From NCBI RefSeq assembly GCF_963169125.1, contig NC_084800.1, positions 55,288,866-55,352,865 of the forward strand: a stretch of DNA of 64,000 bases, in the 5' to 3' direction. The translations under genes were made by a program, and so were the position numbers. The first letter of the stretch is position 1. Every line of letters starts with the position of its first letter. Below are positions 55,802-64,000 of the stretch, one piece after another. Source of the DNA: Humulus lupulus (taxonomy: Eukaryota > Streptophyta > Magnoliopsida > Rosales > Cannabaceae). A model generated the notes under the pieces. That model had not been told where the DNA came from. It made no database searches and saw nothing but the letters and a program-made list of their open reading frames with translations.

Positions 55802-57121
55802 TTATTGATAATACTTGCGCAGGTGTTCTCCATTCCAATAGCGTGGAACGAGATCTCCGTTTAAGCATGCAAGTTTATATGTGCCTGGGTGAAGGACTTC
55901 TTCAATCTGGTAAGGTCCTTCCCAATTAGGTCCGAGCACTCCAGCAGTGGGGTCGCGGGTATTTAAGAAAACTCGTCGTAGGACTAAGTCTCCGACGTTG
56001 AATTTTCTTTCTTTAACTTTGGAGTTAAAGTACCGGGCGACTTTTTGCTGGTAAGCAGCAACTCGGAGTTGAGATTTCTCTCGTATTTCGTCGATTGTGT
56101 CTAGTGATTCCATCATTAACTGGCTGTCCTGATTTTGGTCGTAAGTTAAGCGCCGATGTGAGGGGGGATCTAACTCGACAGGCAACATGGCCTCGTATCC
56201 ATAAGCCAAGGAAAATGGGGTATGGCCCGTCGCTGTTCGGTGGGATGTTCTATACGACCATAGGACTTCAGGCAACTGCTCTGGCCACGCTCCTTTAGCT
56301 TCTTCGAGTCTTTTCTTCAGGGTGTCTTTGAGAGTTTTGTTCACGGCTTCGACTTGCCCATTCGCTTGGGGGTGTGCGACTAAAGAAAAGCTTTTAATAA
56401 CTCCATGCCTTTCGCAGAAATCGGTGAATAAGTCGCTGTCAAACTGGGTCCCGTTGTCTGAAACTATCTTTCTGGGCAGACCATACCGGCATACAATGTT
56501 CTTGATGACGAAGTCAAGAACCTTCTTGGTCGTGATGGTTGCAAGTGGTTCAGCTTCGGCCCATTTAGTGAAGTAATCAACTGCCACAACTGCGTACTTT
56601 ACTCCGCCTTTCCCTGTGGGCAGGGATCCAATCAAATCTATCCCCCATACTGCGAAAGGCCACGGGCTCTGCATCTGTTTTAGTTCATTTGGAGCTGCTC
56701 GTGGAATCTTGGAGAACCTTTGACATTTGTCACATCTTCGTACATACTCTATTGAATCCTCGTTCATTGTTGGCCAGAAGTAACCTTGCCTTAGAATCTT
56801 CTTTGCCAAACTTTGCCCCCCAGCGTGATCCCCACAGAAGCCTCCGTGCACCTCCTTCATCAGTTCCTTAGCTTTTTCTGGTGTAATGCACCTAAGCAGT
56901 GGCATCGAATATCCTCTTCGATACATAACACCATCGACCAGTATGTACCTAGCGGCTCGCCTCTGCAGAGTTCTGGCTTTGTTTCTATCTGTTGGCAGTG
57001 TACCATTCGTCAGATACTCCAAGTAAGGCGCCATCCATGTATCTCCTAGGCGAATCTCCATATTGGCTTCGGCTGTTTCTATGCTCGGCTTATTCAGTCT
57101 TTCTACTGGAACTATGTTCAA
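55802..57121 (-). CDS. Gypsy D integrase (open)
   Basis: 439 open codons, the longest intact part of this element. It has the zinc-binding region (ECHG-like HGGFCGDHAGG, then CDKCQRF), the catalytic triad region with GIDLIGSLP (first Asp), SDNGTQF (second Asp) and ANGQVEAVNK (Glu), and LWSYRTSHRTATGHTPFSLAYG. The C-terminal part has NWEGPYQIEEVLHPGTYKL, the post-integrase domain of gypsy elements, and ends WNGEHLRKYYQ. Integrase inserts the element DNA into the host genome. It appears open in its catalytic domains, but it starts inside a polyprotein whose upstream parts contain breaks, so it would not be made normally. Confidence 0.85.
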   Translation of the reverse strand: MNIVPVERLNKPSIETAEANMEIRLGDTWMAPYLEYLTNGTLPTDRNKARTLQRRAARYILVDGVMYRRGYSMPLLRCITPEKAKELMKEVHGGFCGDHAGGQSLAKKILRQGYFWPTMNEDSIEYVRRCDKCQRFSKIPRAAPNELKQMQSPWPFAVWGIDLIGSLPTGKGGVKYAVVAVDYFTKWAEAEPLATITTKKVLDFVIKNIVCRYGLPRKIVSDNGTQFDSDLFTDFCERHGVIKSFSLVAHPQANGQVEAVNKTLKDTLKKRLEEAKGAWPEQLPEVLWSYRTSHRTATGHTPFSLAYGYEAMLPVELDPPSHRRLTYDQNQDSQLMMESLDTIDEIREKSQLRVAAYQQKVARYFNSKVKERKFNVGDLVLRRVFLNTRDPTAGVLGPNWEGPYQIEEVLHPGTYKLACLNGDLVPRYWNGEHLRKYYQ

Positions 57122-57169
57122 GGTGTCTGCATCCTTCGCACTTGCGAGTTTAGCTAAGGCGTCTGCATT

Positions 57170-57682
57170 TTAATTTTGGTCTCGCAGAATTTGCTGGAGG
57201 GTGTATTTTGTAAACTGGGCCAGCAAATCTTTCGTTTTATTCAGGTAGGCCATCATCTTTAAGCCTCGCGCTTGATATTCTCCCAGGACTTGATTCACGA
57301 CTAGCTGTGAATCACTATAGATATCAAGCTTCTTTATGCTCATATCTTTGGCCATTCTTAATCCAACGAGGAGTGCTTCGTATTCTGCTTCATTATTTAA
57401 CGCGGTGAAGTCGAACCTGATTGCGCAGTGAAATCGATGCCCTTCCGGCGTTATCAATATCACTCCCGCTCCTGCGTGGGATTCGTTGGATGAACCATCC
57501 GTGAATAGCTTCCACGAAGGAGTTTTGTCTTGAGGCATGGGCGCTTCAGGTTGTTCACACTGCTCACTGTCTGGGAGTTCGGTGAATTCCTCAACAAGAT
57601 CGGCCAGGACTTGTCCCTTTATTGCTGCTCGCGGTGCATAAGTTATATCGAACTGCCCTAGTTCGACTGCCCATTTTAACAA
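57170..57682 (-). pseudogene. Gypsy D second RNase H
   Basis: The frame begins MLKWAVELGQFDITYAPRAA, the linker after the first RNase H, then shows FTDGSSNESHAGAGVIL (Asp), LNNEAEYEALLVGLRMA (Glu), YSDSQLVVNQV (Asp) and the helical tail. All catalytic acids are visible. It is a second RNase H of archaeal type as in gypsy B. A stop at 57170 separates it from integrase, and the first RNase H is broken upstream. Confidence 0.85.
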
Positions 57683-57829
57683 TCACCCAGCCGCCTCAGG
57701 TTTTTGGAGGACTTGCCGAAGGGGCTGGTCGGTTAGAACTGTGATAGGATGGGCTTGGAAGTAAGGACGCAACTTCCTGGAGGCTAGTATTAAGCAATAC
57801 GCTAACCTTTCGATTGGCGGATATCTTAA

Positions 57830-59079
57830 TTATGCACCGATTAGCCTCTTGCTGACATAATAGACTGCTTTCTGTACGCCTTCTTCCTCTCGTACTAGTA
57901 CCGCACTAGCAGCAACTTCAGTAATTGCCAGATAAATAAACAAAGTTTCTCCTTCAATAGGTTTTGACAGAATGGGAGGTTGCGCCATATGAGCTTTCAA
58001 AGCCTGGAATGCTTGCTCGCAGTCTCCCGTCCATTCAAACTTCTTATTGCCCCTGAGTAGATTGAAGAAAGGGACACATTTGTCAGTTGATTTGGAGATG
58101 AATCTACTCAGGGCAGCGATCCTTCCGGTCAAACTTTGTACATCCTTGATTTTCTCCGGCGACTTCATGTCGATCAGGGCTTTTATCTTGTCAGGGTTGG
58201 CTTCGATTCCTCTTGAATTTACTATAAACCCTAAAAACTTCCCTGATCCGACTCCAAAGGAACATTTGAGGGGATTCAACTTCATCTGGTACCTGTTTAA
58301 CACACTAAAGCACTCTTGTAGATCCCTCACGTGTCCTTCTGCCTTCTTAGACTTTACCAGCATGTCATCCACATATACCTCCATGTTTACACCGATAAGC
58401 TCTTTAAACATGTGGTTGACTAGCCGTTGGTAAGTCACACCTGCGTTTTTCAATCCGAAGGGCATGACTTTGTAACAGTATAAGCCTGTATCGGTCCGAA
58501 AGCTGGTGTGATCCTCGTCAGGGGGATGCAAGCTAATTTGGTTGTAGCCTGAATATGCATCTATGAACGAAAGGATCTCATGTCCTGCAGTCGCATCGAC
58601 CAGCTGGTCGATCCTTGGGAGTGGGAAGCAGTCTTTTGGGCAGGCTTTATTGAGGTCTGTAAAATCCACACAGGTCCGCCACTTGCCGTTTTGCTTGGGG
58701 ACCAGCACCGGATTCGAGACCCACGATGGATAGAACGCCACCCTGATAAACCCATTCTCCTTAAGTCTTTCGACTTCTTCTTTCAAGGCTCTTGATCTAT
58801 CTTTATCGAGCAGCCTTCTTTTTTGTTGCACGGGTGGAAAAGTTTTGTCTATGTTCAAGACATGGCTGATTACCGCAGGATCTATTCCCACCATTTATGC
58901 GACCAGGCGAAAACTTCCTGGTTCCTTCGCAAGAATTCCACCAATGCATGCTTCGTGGTAGGCTCTAAATTTTTCCCAACCTTCACGACTCTGGTCGGGT
59001 CTTTTTTGTCGAGTTGGACCTCCTCCAGGTCCTCGATGGGTCCAACATTCTCTTCAAAATCCCCAAAGCGAGGATCCAA
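57830..59079 (-). pseudogene. Gypsy D reverse transcriptase and first RNase H
   Basis: The N-terminal piece (59079-58882: FGDFEENVGPIEDLEEVQL, then EFLRRNQEVFAWSH) is separated by a frameshift near 58890 from 58894-57830. That frame carries PVLVPKQNGKWRTCVDFTDL, FIDAYSGYNQI, KVMPFGLKNAGVTYQRL and the intact catalytic VYVDDMLVKS, followed by the connection (LSRFISKSTDKCVPFF) and start of RNase H (FIYLAITEVAASAVLVREE). It ends at a stop after SKRLIGA at 57830, before the RNase H acids. The polymerase itself looks intact, unlike that of gypsy B. Confidence 0.88.
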
Positions 59080-59106
59080 ATCTCCATCCTCACTTTGGGC
59101 AACACC

Positions 59107-60093
59107 CTATTTGGTGACTTCACCACCTGATTGGGCTTGCGTATCTATTGCCATCCGCAATCGGTCTGGGGTAGTGCTCCTTGATGTTCCACTTTTTGCC
59201 TTTGTGATTGAGGCGTTGTAGCACTCCCTGGCTTCCCTTTGGTTTCCTAAAACGCGTCCTACCCCCGCGTCCGTTGGGAACTTCATGGCTAGGTGCCACA
59301 TAGAGATGACGGCCCGTATATCAACCAGTATGGGCCTCCCGATAACGGCGTTGTACGCCGAAGGACAATCGACCACTACAAAGGTGGCGAGTAATGTCCT
59401 TGTTGCACGCACTGTACCCGTCGTTACTGGAAGTTTTATCATTCCGGCTGGGGCGAGTCCTTCTCCAGAGAAGCCATATATCGTCTGATTGCAGAGCTCC
59501 AAGTCCTTTACGGACAATTTCATGCGTTCCAGTGTTGACTTATACAGGATGTTCACTGAACTTCCTATATCGACTAGTACCCTCTTTACCATCATGTTGG
59601 CCATCTGGATGTCCACGACCAGCGAATCGGAATGTGGGAACCGGACGTGCTGGGCATCACCATCAGAGAAGGTTATCTCTCCTTCCTTTGACCGAGCCTT
59701 TTTTGGTCCACGGTCCTCCACAGTCATCATCTCGATGTCCTGGTCGTGGCGCAGAGTCCGAGCATATCGTTCTCTGGCCTTTCCGCTATTTCCCGCGAGG
59801 TGCGGGCCTCCACAGATGGTTAAGAGTGTTCCAACCACGGGGGCAGGCTGTAATGGTGGCGAGCGTTGGCGTGTGGACGCCTGCTCGTTGCCACCTGGAG
59901 CTTCTCGTTGGGAATTTCCCGAGGCCCGTACGTACCTTCTCAAGTGTCCTTGTCTAATAAGGAACTCTATTTCGTCCTTTAACTGGTTGCATTCGTTAGT
60001 GTCATGTCCGTAGTCGTTATGGTAACGACAGAACTTGGTAGTGTCTCTTTTTGAAATGTCCTTTCGAATGGGTCTAGGTTTCTTGTAAGGCAC
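59107..60093 (-). pseudogene. Gypsy D gag C-terminus and protease
   Basis: 328 open codons. A CX2HX4HX4C motif (CRYHNDYGHDTNEC) is at the start of the frame, close to the one in gypsy A, followed by a Gln/Pro linker and then the protease: VRFPHSDSLVV, VLVDIGSSVNIL (Asp-Ile-Gly where Thr or Ser is usual) and YNAVIGRP. It ends ECYNASITKAKSG and a stop at 59107 before the RT linker. In the family the protease releases Gag and Pol parts. Confidence 0.85.
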
Positions 60094-60183
60094 ACTAGAG
60101 CTTGTGGCCTGGTAAACCTCTCCCCGAGACTCAACGAGGGCAGTATAGTTAGTGAACCTAGGTTCATAACGATTACCCTTGGC

Positions 60184-62064
60184 TCATTTGTTGTCGGAGG
60201 TGGAAGGCTCATTATACGGCCGTTTCCCACCATTCTTGCCATTACCGTTGCCATTTCCGTTGCCTTTGCCGTTGCTATTAGGTTTGGAACCATTGGCGGC
60301 TTTGGCGGGTTCGACGACTTTCTTACCCTTGTTCGAGGGTTTTCCATCATCAGCAATAGCCTCTTCGAGCTTGATGTAACGATCAGCTCGGTCCAAGAAC
60401 TCCTGGGTTTTTTTAACTCCTTCCTTTCGGAGACTTTTCCAGAGGGGAGAGCAACGTTTTACCCCTGCGGTAATGGCCATCATCTTGCCTTCGTCTCCTA
60501 CTGTTTTTGCTCCAGCTGCCGCTCGCATAAAGCGCTGGACGTAATCCTTCACTGACTCTTCGTCCTGCTGGCGAATCTCGACCAGCTGGTTTGCTTTAGT
60601 TGGGTGCACACGACCCGCATAGAACTGTCCGTAGAACTCCCTTACGAACATTTCCCAGGAAACTATGCTTGCAGGCGGGAACTTAAAGAACCACTCCTGC
60701 ACTGCTTCAGAAAGTGTTGCAGGGAAAATCCTGCACCGAGCGTCTTCGGACACTTTCTGAATGTCCATCTGAATTTCAAACTTATTCACATGCGAGACTG
60801 GGTCTCCATATCCATCAAAGTTTGGGAGTGTTGGCATCTTGAACTTGCTGGGAGTTTCAGCATTAGCTATCCTTTGGACGAAAGGAGTGTCTTTCCTCCT
60901 ATCGTGGTCGATGTAAGAAGTCCTTCCTCCGACTAGCTGTTGCACCGCCTGGTTGAGTGCGTCTATCTGGGCTTGCACTGCGGTAGGAATCGCGGTGGCC
61001 TCTGTTGCTGGGGGGATGTTCTCGCCGTGCCTCTCGCGACGATCATTGAGTACATCTCTCAGGTCCTCTTCTCTTCTTCGCCGCTCGCTACCACCGAGCC
61101 GGTTGAAGACATTGTTTTGTCTAGGCTGCCCCCCAGCATCCTGTCCATTTGGTTGGTCATCTTGAGGTACTTGGCTTCTGCTTTTACCTCTTTCTCCATT
61201 CCTCCCACCGGCATTTCCCTTGCCTGAGTCAGCCTCATTGTATCCGTGGCCATCTCTGAACTTTGACTGGCTATGGTGAGATCGGCTGTTCCCCCGATGC
61301 CCGTTCCTGGCTGAACCATCCCGAACGTTAGAGGGTGGTCTGCGCTGGTCGTGGTGTCCCCGTGCACCATCGTGCCGTGGGGGGCCCCGAACCGCAGAGC
61401 CTAACTCTGAGTCTCTCCTGTTGCAAGGAGGGTACTGGCCTCTGTTTGGTAGGTTCGGCCCATCATCCCCATGGCGTCTAGGGTTGCGAGGCTGATGCTC
61501 GGCCCTATTCTGCCTCTGATGCGGGGGATTACCCCGAGCAGCTTGGGATGGTGGCTACGCCTCAGGATCCTGTGGGACATCGTCATGGGGCATCTGAGGC
61601 TGCTCGGGCCTTTGCGGACTTGAAGGCTGAATCGGTGGGCTCGGATTAGGACCTCTCTGGGTTGGCCCATTCACCGGTTGGTCAGGCTGTGAGGCAGGTG
61701 CAGCCTGATTTCTTGCCAACAGCAAGGCTGCCTCCAGGGCTGCCATGGCTTCGCTCTGGCGGCGATCCACCTCCGCCTGTCTTTCGCTCAATTCTGCGCG
61801 CTGCCTTTCTATCTCCTGCTGCTGCCGTGCCATAACTTCAGCGGCAGTCTCCTGACTGGCTCTCAGATTAGCCAGCTCTTCTTGCAACGTGCCCAGAGTA
61901 CTCTTCAGCGTCGCATCATCCATTTCCTCATCTTCAAAGTCCAATTGAGGCTCATCCTCCGCCATGCTCGCAGGGGGAGGAGGAGGTGGCGGGTTAGACG
62001 GTGCAGCAGCGGCCGCGTGCCCAGTTTTCTTTCTTGCTTTCGCCATTGGTTTTCTTAACAGCAA
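60184..62064 (-). pseudogene. Gypsy D gag
   Basis: The N-terminal frame (62064-61555) has a Pro run, an acidic stretch and a long coiled coil (QQQEIERQRAELSERQAEV) and ends at a TAG. The next frame resumes with a basic low-complexity linker and continues to 60978-60184: FKMPTLPNFDGYGDPVSHV, WEMFVREFYGQFYAGRV, QDEESVKDYVQRFM and a Gly-Asn run. It ends at a TGA just before the zinc-knuckle frame. These breaks prevent a full Gag. Confidence 0.85.
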
Positions 62065-62070
62065 TAAATC

Positions 62071-62092
62071 AATCTCTCAATGAAAGCACCAG
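62071..62092 (-). other. Primer-binding-like site of gypsy D
   Basis: The minus strand reads TGGTGCTTTCATTGAGAG starting two bases inside the 5' LTR, the same as in gypsy A. Confidence 0.7.
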
Positions 62093-62094
62093 AA

Positions 62095-62683
62095 TGTTGA
62101 CCCAAGATTTGGCCAATCGACACGGAGTCGAAATGTGATTGATATGAACGAATGTATAGAGAAGAACGTAATGACAAAAGTAAAGAAAACACAGTAATTT
62201 ATAGTGGTTCGGCCCCAGGATCTGGTAATGACCTACGTCCACTTAGACTGATATTGATATAAGAATCAGAAGGGTGATCAAAGAACCAGGGTTCGATGAG
62301 TTTCACTAACCTCTAAAGAACAATACAAGTTTATTTGGAGAATTACTATAGTTACGAATGATTCTAAAGCCAAAAGTCCCTTCCTTTGAGCTATCTCTTG
62401 CTATTTATAGGCTCAAGGAGGGTTACAAAAGATTGTTACAGATATTCTTTCCTGAATAATCGGATACCCAGAAGATTGTATGAGATAAATTCAGGATTCA
62501 TAAAGATCTTCCCATAAATGTTGCCTTGTACACGGAACCATCGACCAGACTGGTCGCGGGTAAGACGGGCTTTCCCTGCTTCTACGGTGTCTTCTGGTCG
62601 ATGCTCTAGCAGACGCTTCCTGATGTCAGCCACGTGTCCAGAGATTACTGGCCACGTCACCAATGCTAATTTATTGGATAACA
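62095..62683 (-). repeat. Gypsy D 5' LTR
   Basis: 589 bp, same ends as the 3' LTR (51010-51597), one base longer, with about nine base differences. A minus-strand TATA box (GCCTATAAATAGCAAG) is the complement of about 62401-62416 and would start the element RNA. Confidence 0.95.
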
Positions 62684-63103
62684 ACATGATAGTGAAAACT
62701 CCCAGAATTTCCTCCTGATCTCAATAACTCACAATTTATCATCAAATAAACATTCTCATTACTCAATATCCCAATAAATGACCCCGTTATGACAAAATCG
62801 CTAATTTATAATATAAGACCGTCTCATGCCGAATAGCTCGAATATATCTCCATAATAATGGGATCTCATCCATAAATCACAATACACACCAAAATACACA
62901 AATGTGCCCTCAAGGGGCCAAATTACCAAAACACCCTAGTAATCAAATGTGGACCCACATGCATGCATATAACATCATATTATAATATAATTCACATAAA
63001 CATGCATATTATCAGTTAATGGCATAATTAAACAGTTATGGCCCTCCCGGCCTACTAATCCAGCCATTAGACCGCATTAGGGATTTCGGGGTATTACATA
63101 TAT

Positions 63104-63958
63104 GGTTTAAAAGGAATGATCCACATAGATTCAGGGCACAATGTAAGGGTGTTAACTGCCCTTGGGTGTGTTTTGCATCTAAGGTTGATGAGACTCCCAT
63201 TTTTTCCTTCAAAACATATGAAGCTGAACACAAGTGCTCTAGGACGAATATTAACCAGTTTGCAACTTCCCAGTGGTTGAGTGATAAATACTTGGAAGAG
63301 TTCAAGATTAATGAAAAGATAGGTGTTTCCACATTTATGCACAAGGTTAGTAAGGACCATGTGCTTGAAATATCAAGGGATAAAGCCTATTGAGCTCGAC
63401 TGATTGCAACAAAAAACATTGAAGGGAGCTATGAGGAACAATATGCTGCTCTTTGGGACTATGCAGAGGAAATTAAGTCAACTAATATGGGTTCAACAGT
63501 TGAGTTTTTGACAGAAATGGCAGAAAATGGGTTGCCACGGTTTAAGAGGATGTACATATGATACTATGGGTTGAGAGATGGTTTCAATAGAGGATGTAGA
63601 CACGTCATTGGTTTAGATGGGTGTCATACTAAAGGTGTACATTAAGGACAGCTACTAACAACAAATGGGAACAACCAAATGTTTCATGTTGCCTTTGTCG
63701 TGGTAGAAATAGAAAATAAAGACTCTTGGAGTTGGTTTGTGAACCTATTGAGGATAGACTTGAAAATTGAGAACTCTAATCACTGGACCTTTATCACGGA
63801 CAAACAAAAAGGGTTGGAACAAGCTTTGAAGGGGATGTGGGAATAAGGGATACCTGAAGCTGAGCATAGACATTATGCTAGGCATTTGGAGAAAAATTTC
63901 ATCAAGGTGTTCAAGGATAAATCATTAAAAGACTTGTTATGGAAGGCTGCTAGAGAAG
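63104..63958 (+). pseudogene. MULE transposase, C-terminal part of DNA-binding domain and DDE core
   Basis: Continues directly from 49113 across the T5 insertion: WFKRNDPHRFRAQCKGVNCPWVC (zinc-binding Cys pair), then the helical region and the transposase core with RHVIGLDGCHTKGV (first catalytic Asp) and WTFITDKQKGL (second Asp). Stops at about 63392, 63558, 63643 and 63844 show decay. The final Glu region and the element end are beyond T6 or outside the window. The family cuts and pastes DNA; this copy cannot. Confidence 0.82.
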
Positions 63959-64000
63959 TGTAACGTCCCAAAATTACCTAATAAGGCTTAGGGCCTTGAT
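63959..64000 (+). mobile_element. T6: start of another T-family LTR
   Basis: TGTAACGTCCCAAAATTACC begins at 63959 inside the MULE core and runs off the window. Its first 42 bases resemble T2 and T3. The flanking duplication cannot be checked. Confidence 0.7.

Larger units (their letters stand above)
51010..62683 (-). mobile_element. Ty3/gypsy element D (11.67 kb, Tat-like, complete ends)
   Basis: Two LTRs, 51010-51597 and 62095-62683, flanked by perfect 5-bp duplications ACATG (51005-51009, 62684-62688). Minus-strand order: 5' LTR, primer site, gag, protease, RT/RNase H, second RNase H, integrase, then an oppositely oriented spliced gene (51832-55097), purine tract and 3' LTR. The tandem RNase H and the extra antisense gene before the 3' LTR are features of the plant Tat group. 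Its LTRs differ by about nine substitutions and one 1-bp gap by hand comparison, roughly 98 percent identity, so insertion is relatively recent. Gag and pol nevertheless contain stops and frameshifts. Confidence 0.93.
49119..63098 (-). mobile_element. T5: T-family solo LTR carrying gypsy D
   Basis: On the minus strand it starts TGTAATACCCCG (63098) and ends GGGCGTTACA (49119). Perfect 5-bp duplications TATAT lie at 49114-49118 and 63099-63103. Without gypsy D it is about 2.30 kb, close to T4, and its end matches T4 almost base for base. It has an intron-like module (49501-50144) and a palindrome cassette with changed words (50395-50530). Confidence 0.9.
46953..63958 (+). mobile_element. Mutator-like element (MULE), split by T5 and cut by T6
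   Basis: Begins near 46953 with a GGACTCCCCCCCAAACTATTA-type end, followed by a PB1-like exon, a repeat-rich acidic region, the MuDR-type DNA-binding region and the first half of the DDE transposase. T5 interrupts the DNA-binding domain (TATAT duplication at 49114-49118 and 63099-63103) and T6 enters at 63959, so the right end lies outside the window. Confidence 0.8.

Noticed and set aside
1..64000. tRNA, rRNA or other structured RNA genes
   Set aside because: No stretch with tRNA A and B boxes plus a cloverleaf, nor rRNA words, was noticed by eye; a covariance-model search would be decisive.

Overview
This window looks like a transposon-dense intergenic stretch of a eudicot plant nuclear genome. 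The evidence is short exons with GT-AG introns, AT-rich spacers, plant-type TATA boxes, and Ty3/gypsy, Ty1/copia, CACTA, hAT and Mutator-like elements stacked inside one another. Nothing bacterial, organellar or phage-like was seen. The species cannot be named from the sequence. Only two ordinary host genes were found, side by side on the + strand: a spliced gene for an unrecognised 188-residue protein (38401-40229) and an intronless gene for a predicted four-span membrane protein (41535-42170).

Layout. 1-5152: the 5' part of a Ty3/gypsy element (A, - strand; LTR 4394-5152), itself split by a ~1.2-kb LTR-like insertion and nested in a copia element (A, 5153-8114, +). 8115-8507: a scrap of a recurrent TGTAAC...GTTACA LTR family, called T here. 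8535-12741: copia B (-). 12742-23859: gypsy B (-), with tandem RNase H domains, interrupted by T-family LTR T2 (13473-17930), which in turn carries a solo LTR of another family (13961-15861). 23860-25849: a truncated inverted-repeat element and an LTR-like piece. 26095-34268: copia C (+), split by T3 (26290-31881), which contains T4 (26520-28895) and a solo LTR (29502-30517). 35588-37422: CACTA-like ends. 38162-42170: the two host genes. 43780-46898: small DNA elements in a field of degenerate GTAACCGGTTAC words. 46953-63958: a decayed Mutator-like element (MULE) split by T5 (49119-63098, -), which carries an 11.7-kb gypsy element (D, 51010-62683, -). 63959-64000: the start of another T-family LTR.

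Several insertions are fixed by 5-bp target-site duplications read from the sequence: ACATG for gypsy D, TATAT for T5 and T4, CAATC for T2, AAAAT and GTGGT for two solo LTRs, and TTGAT/CTGAT for T3. This gives a relative order: MULE, then T5, then gypsy D; gypsy B, then T2, then the 13961-15861 LTR; copia C, then T3, then T4 and the 29502-30517 LTR.

Three features stand out. LTRs of unrelated families each carry a cassette of short GC-rich palindromes, with different words but a similar paired layout. Family T and one other LTR keep an intron-like GTAA...GTGCAG (or near-identical) module. Gypsy D carries an oppositely oriented, intron-containing gene with its own TATA box between pol and the 3' LTR.
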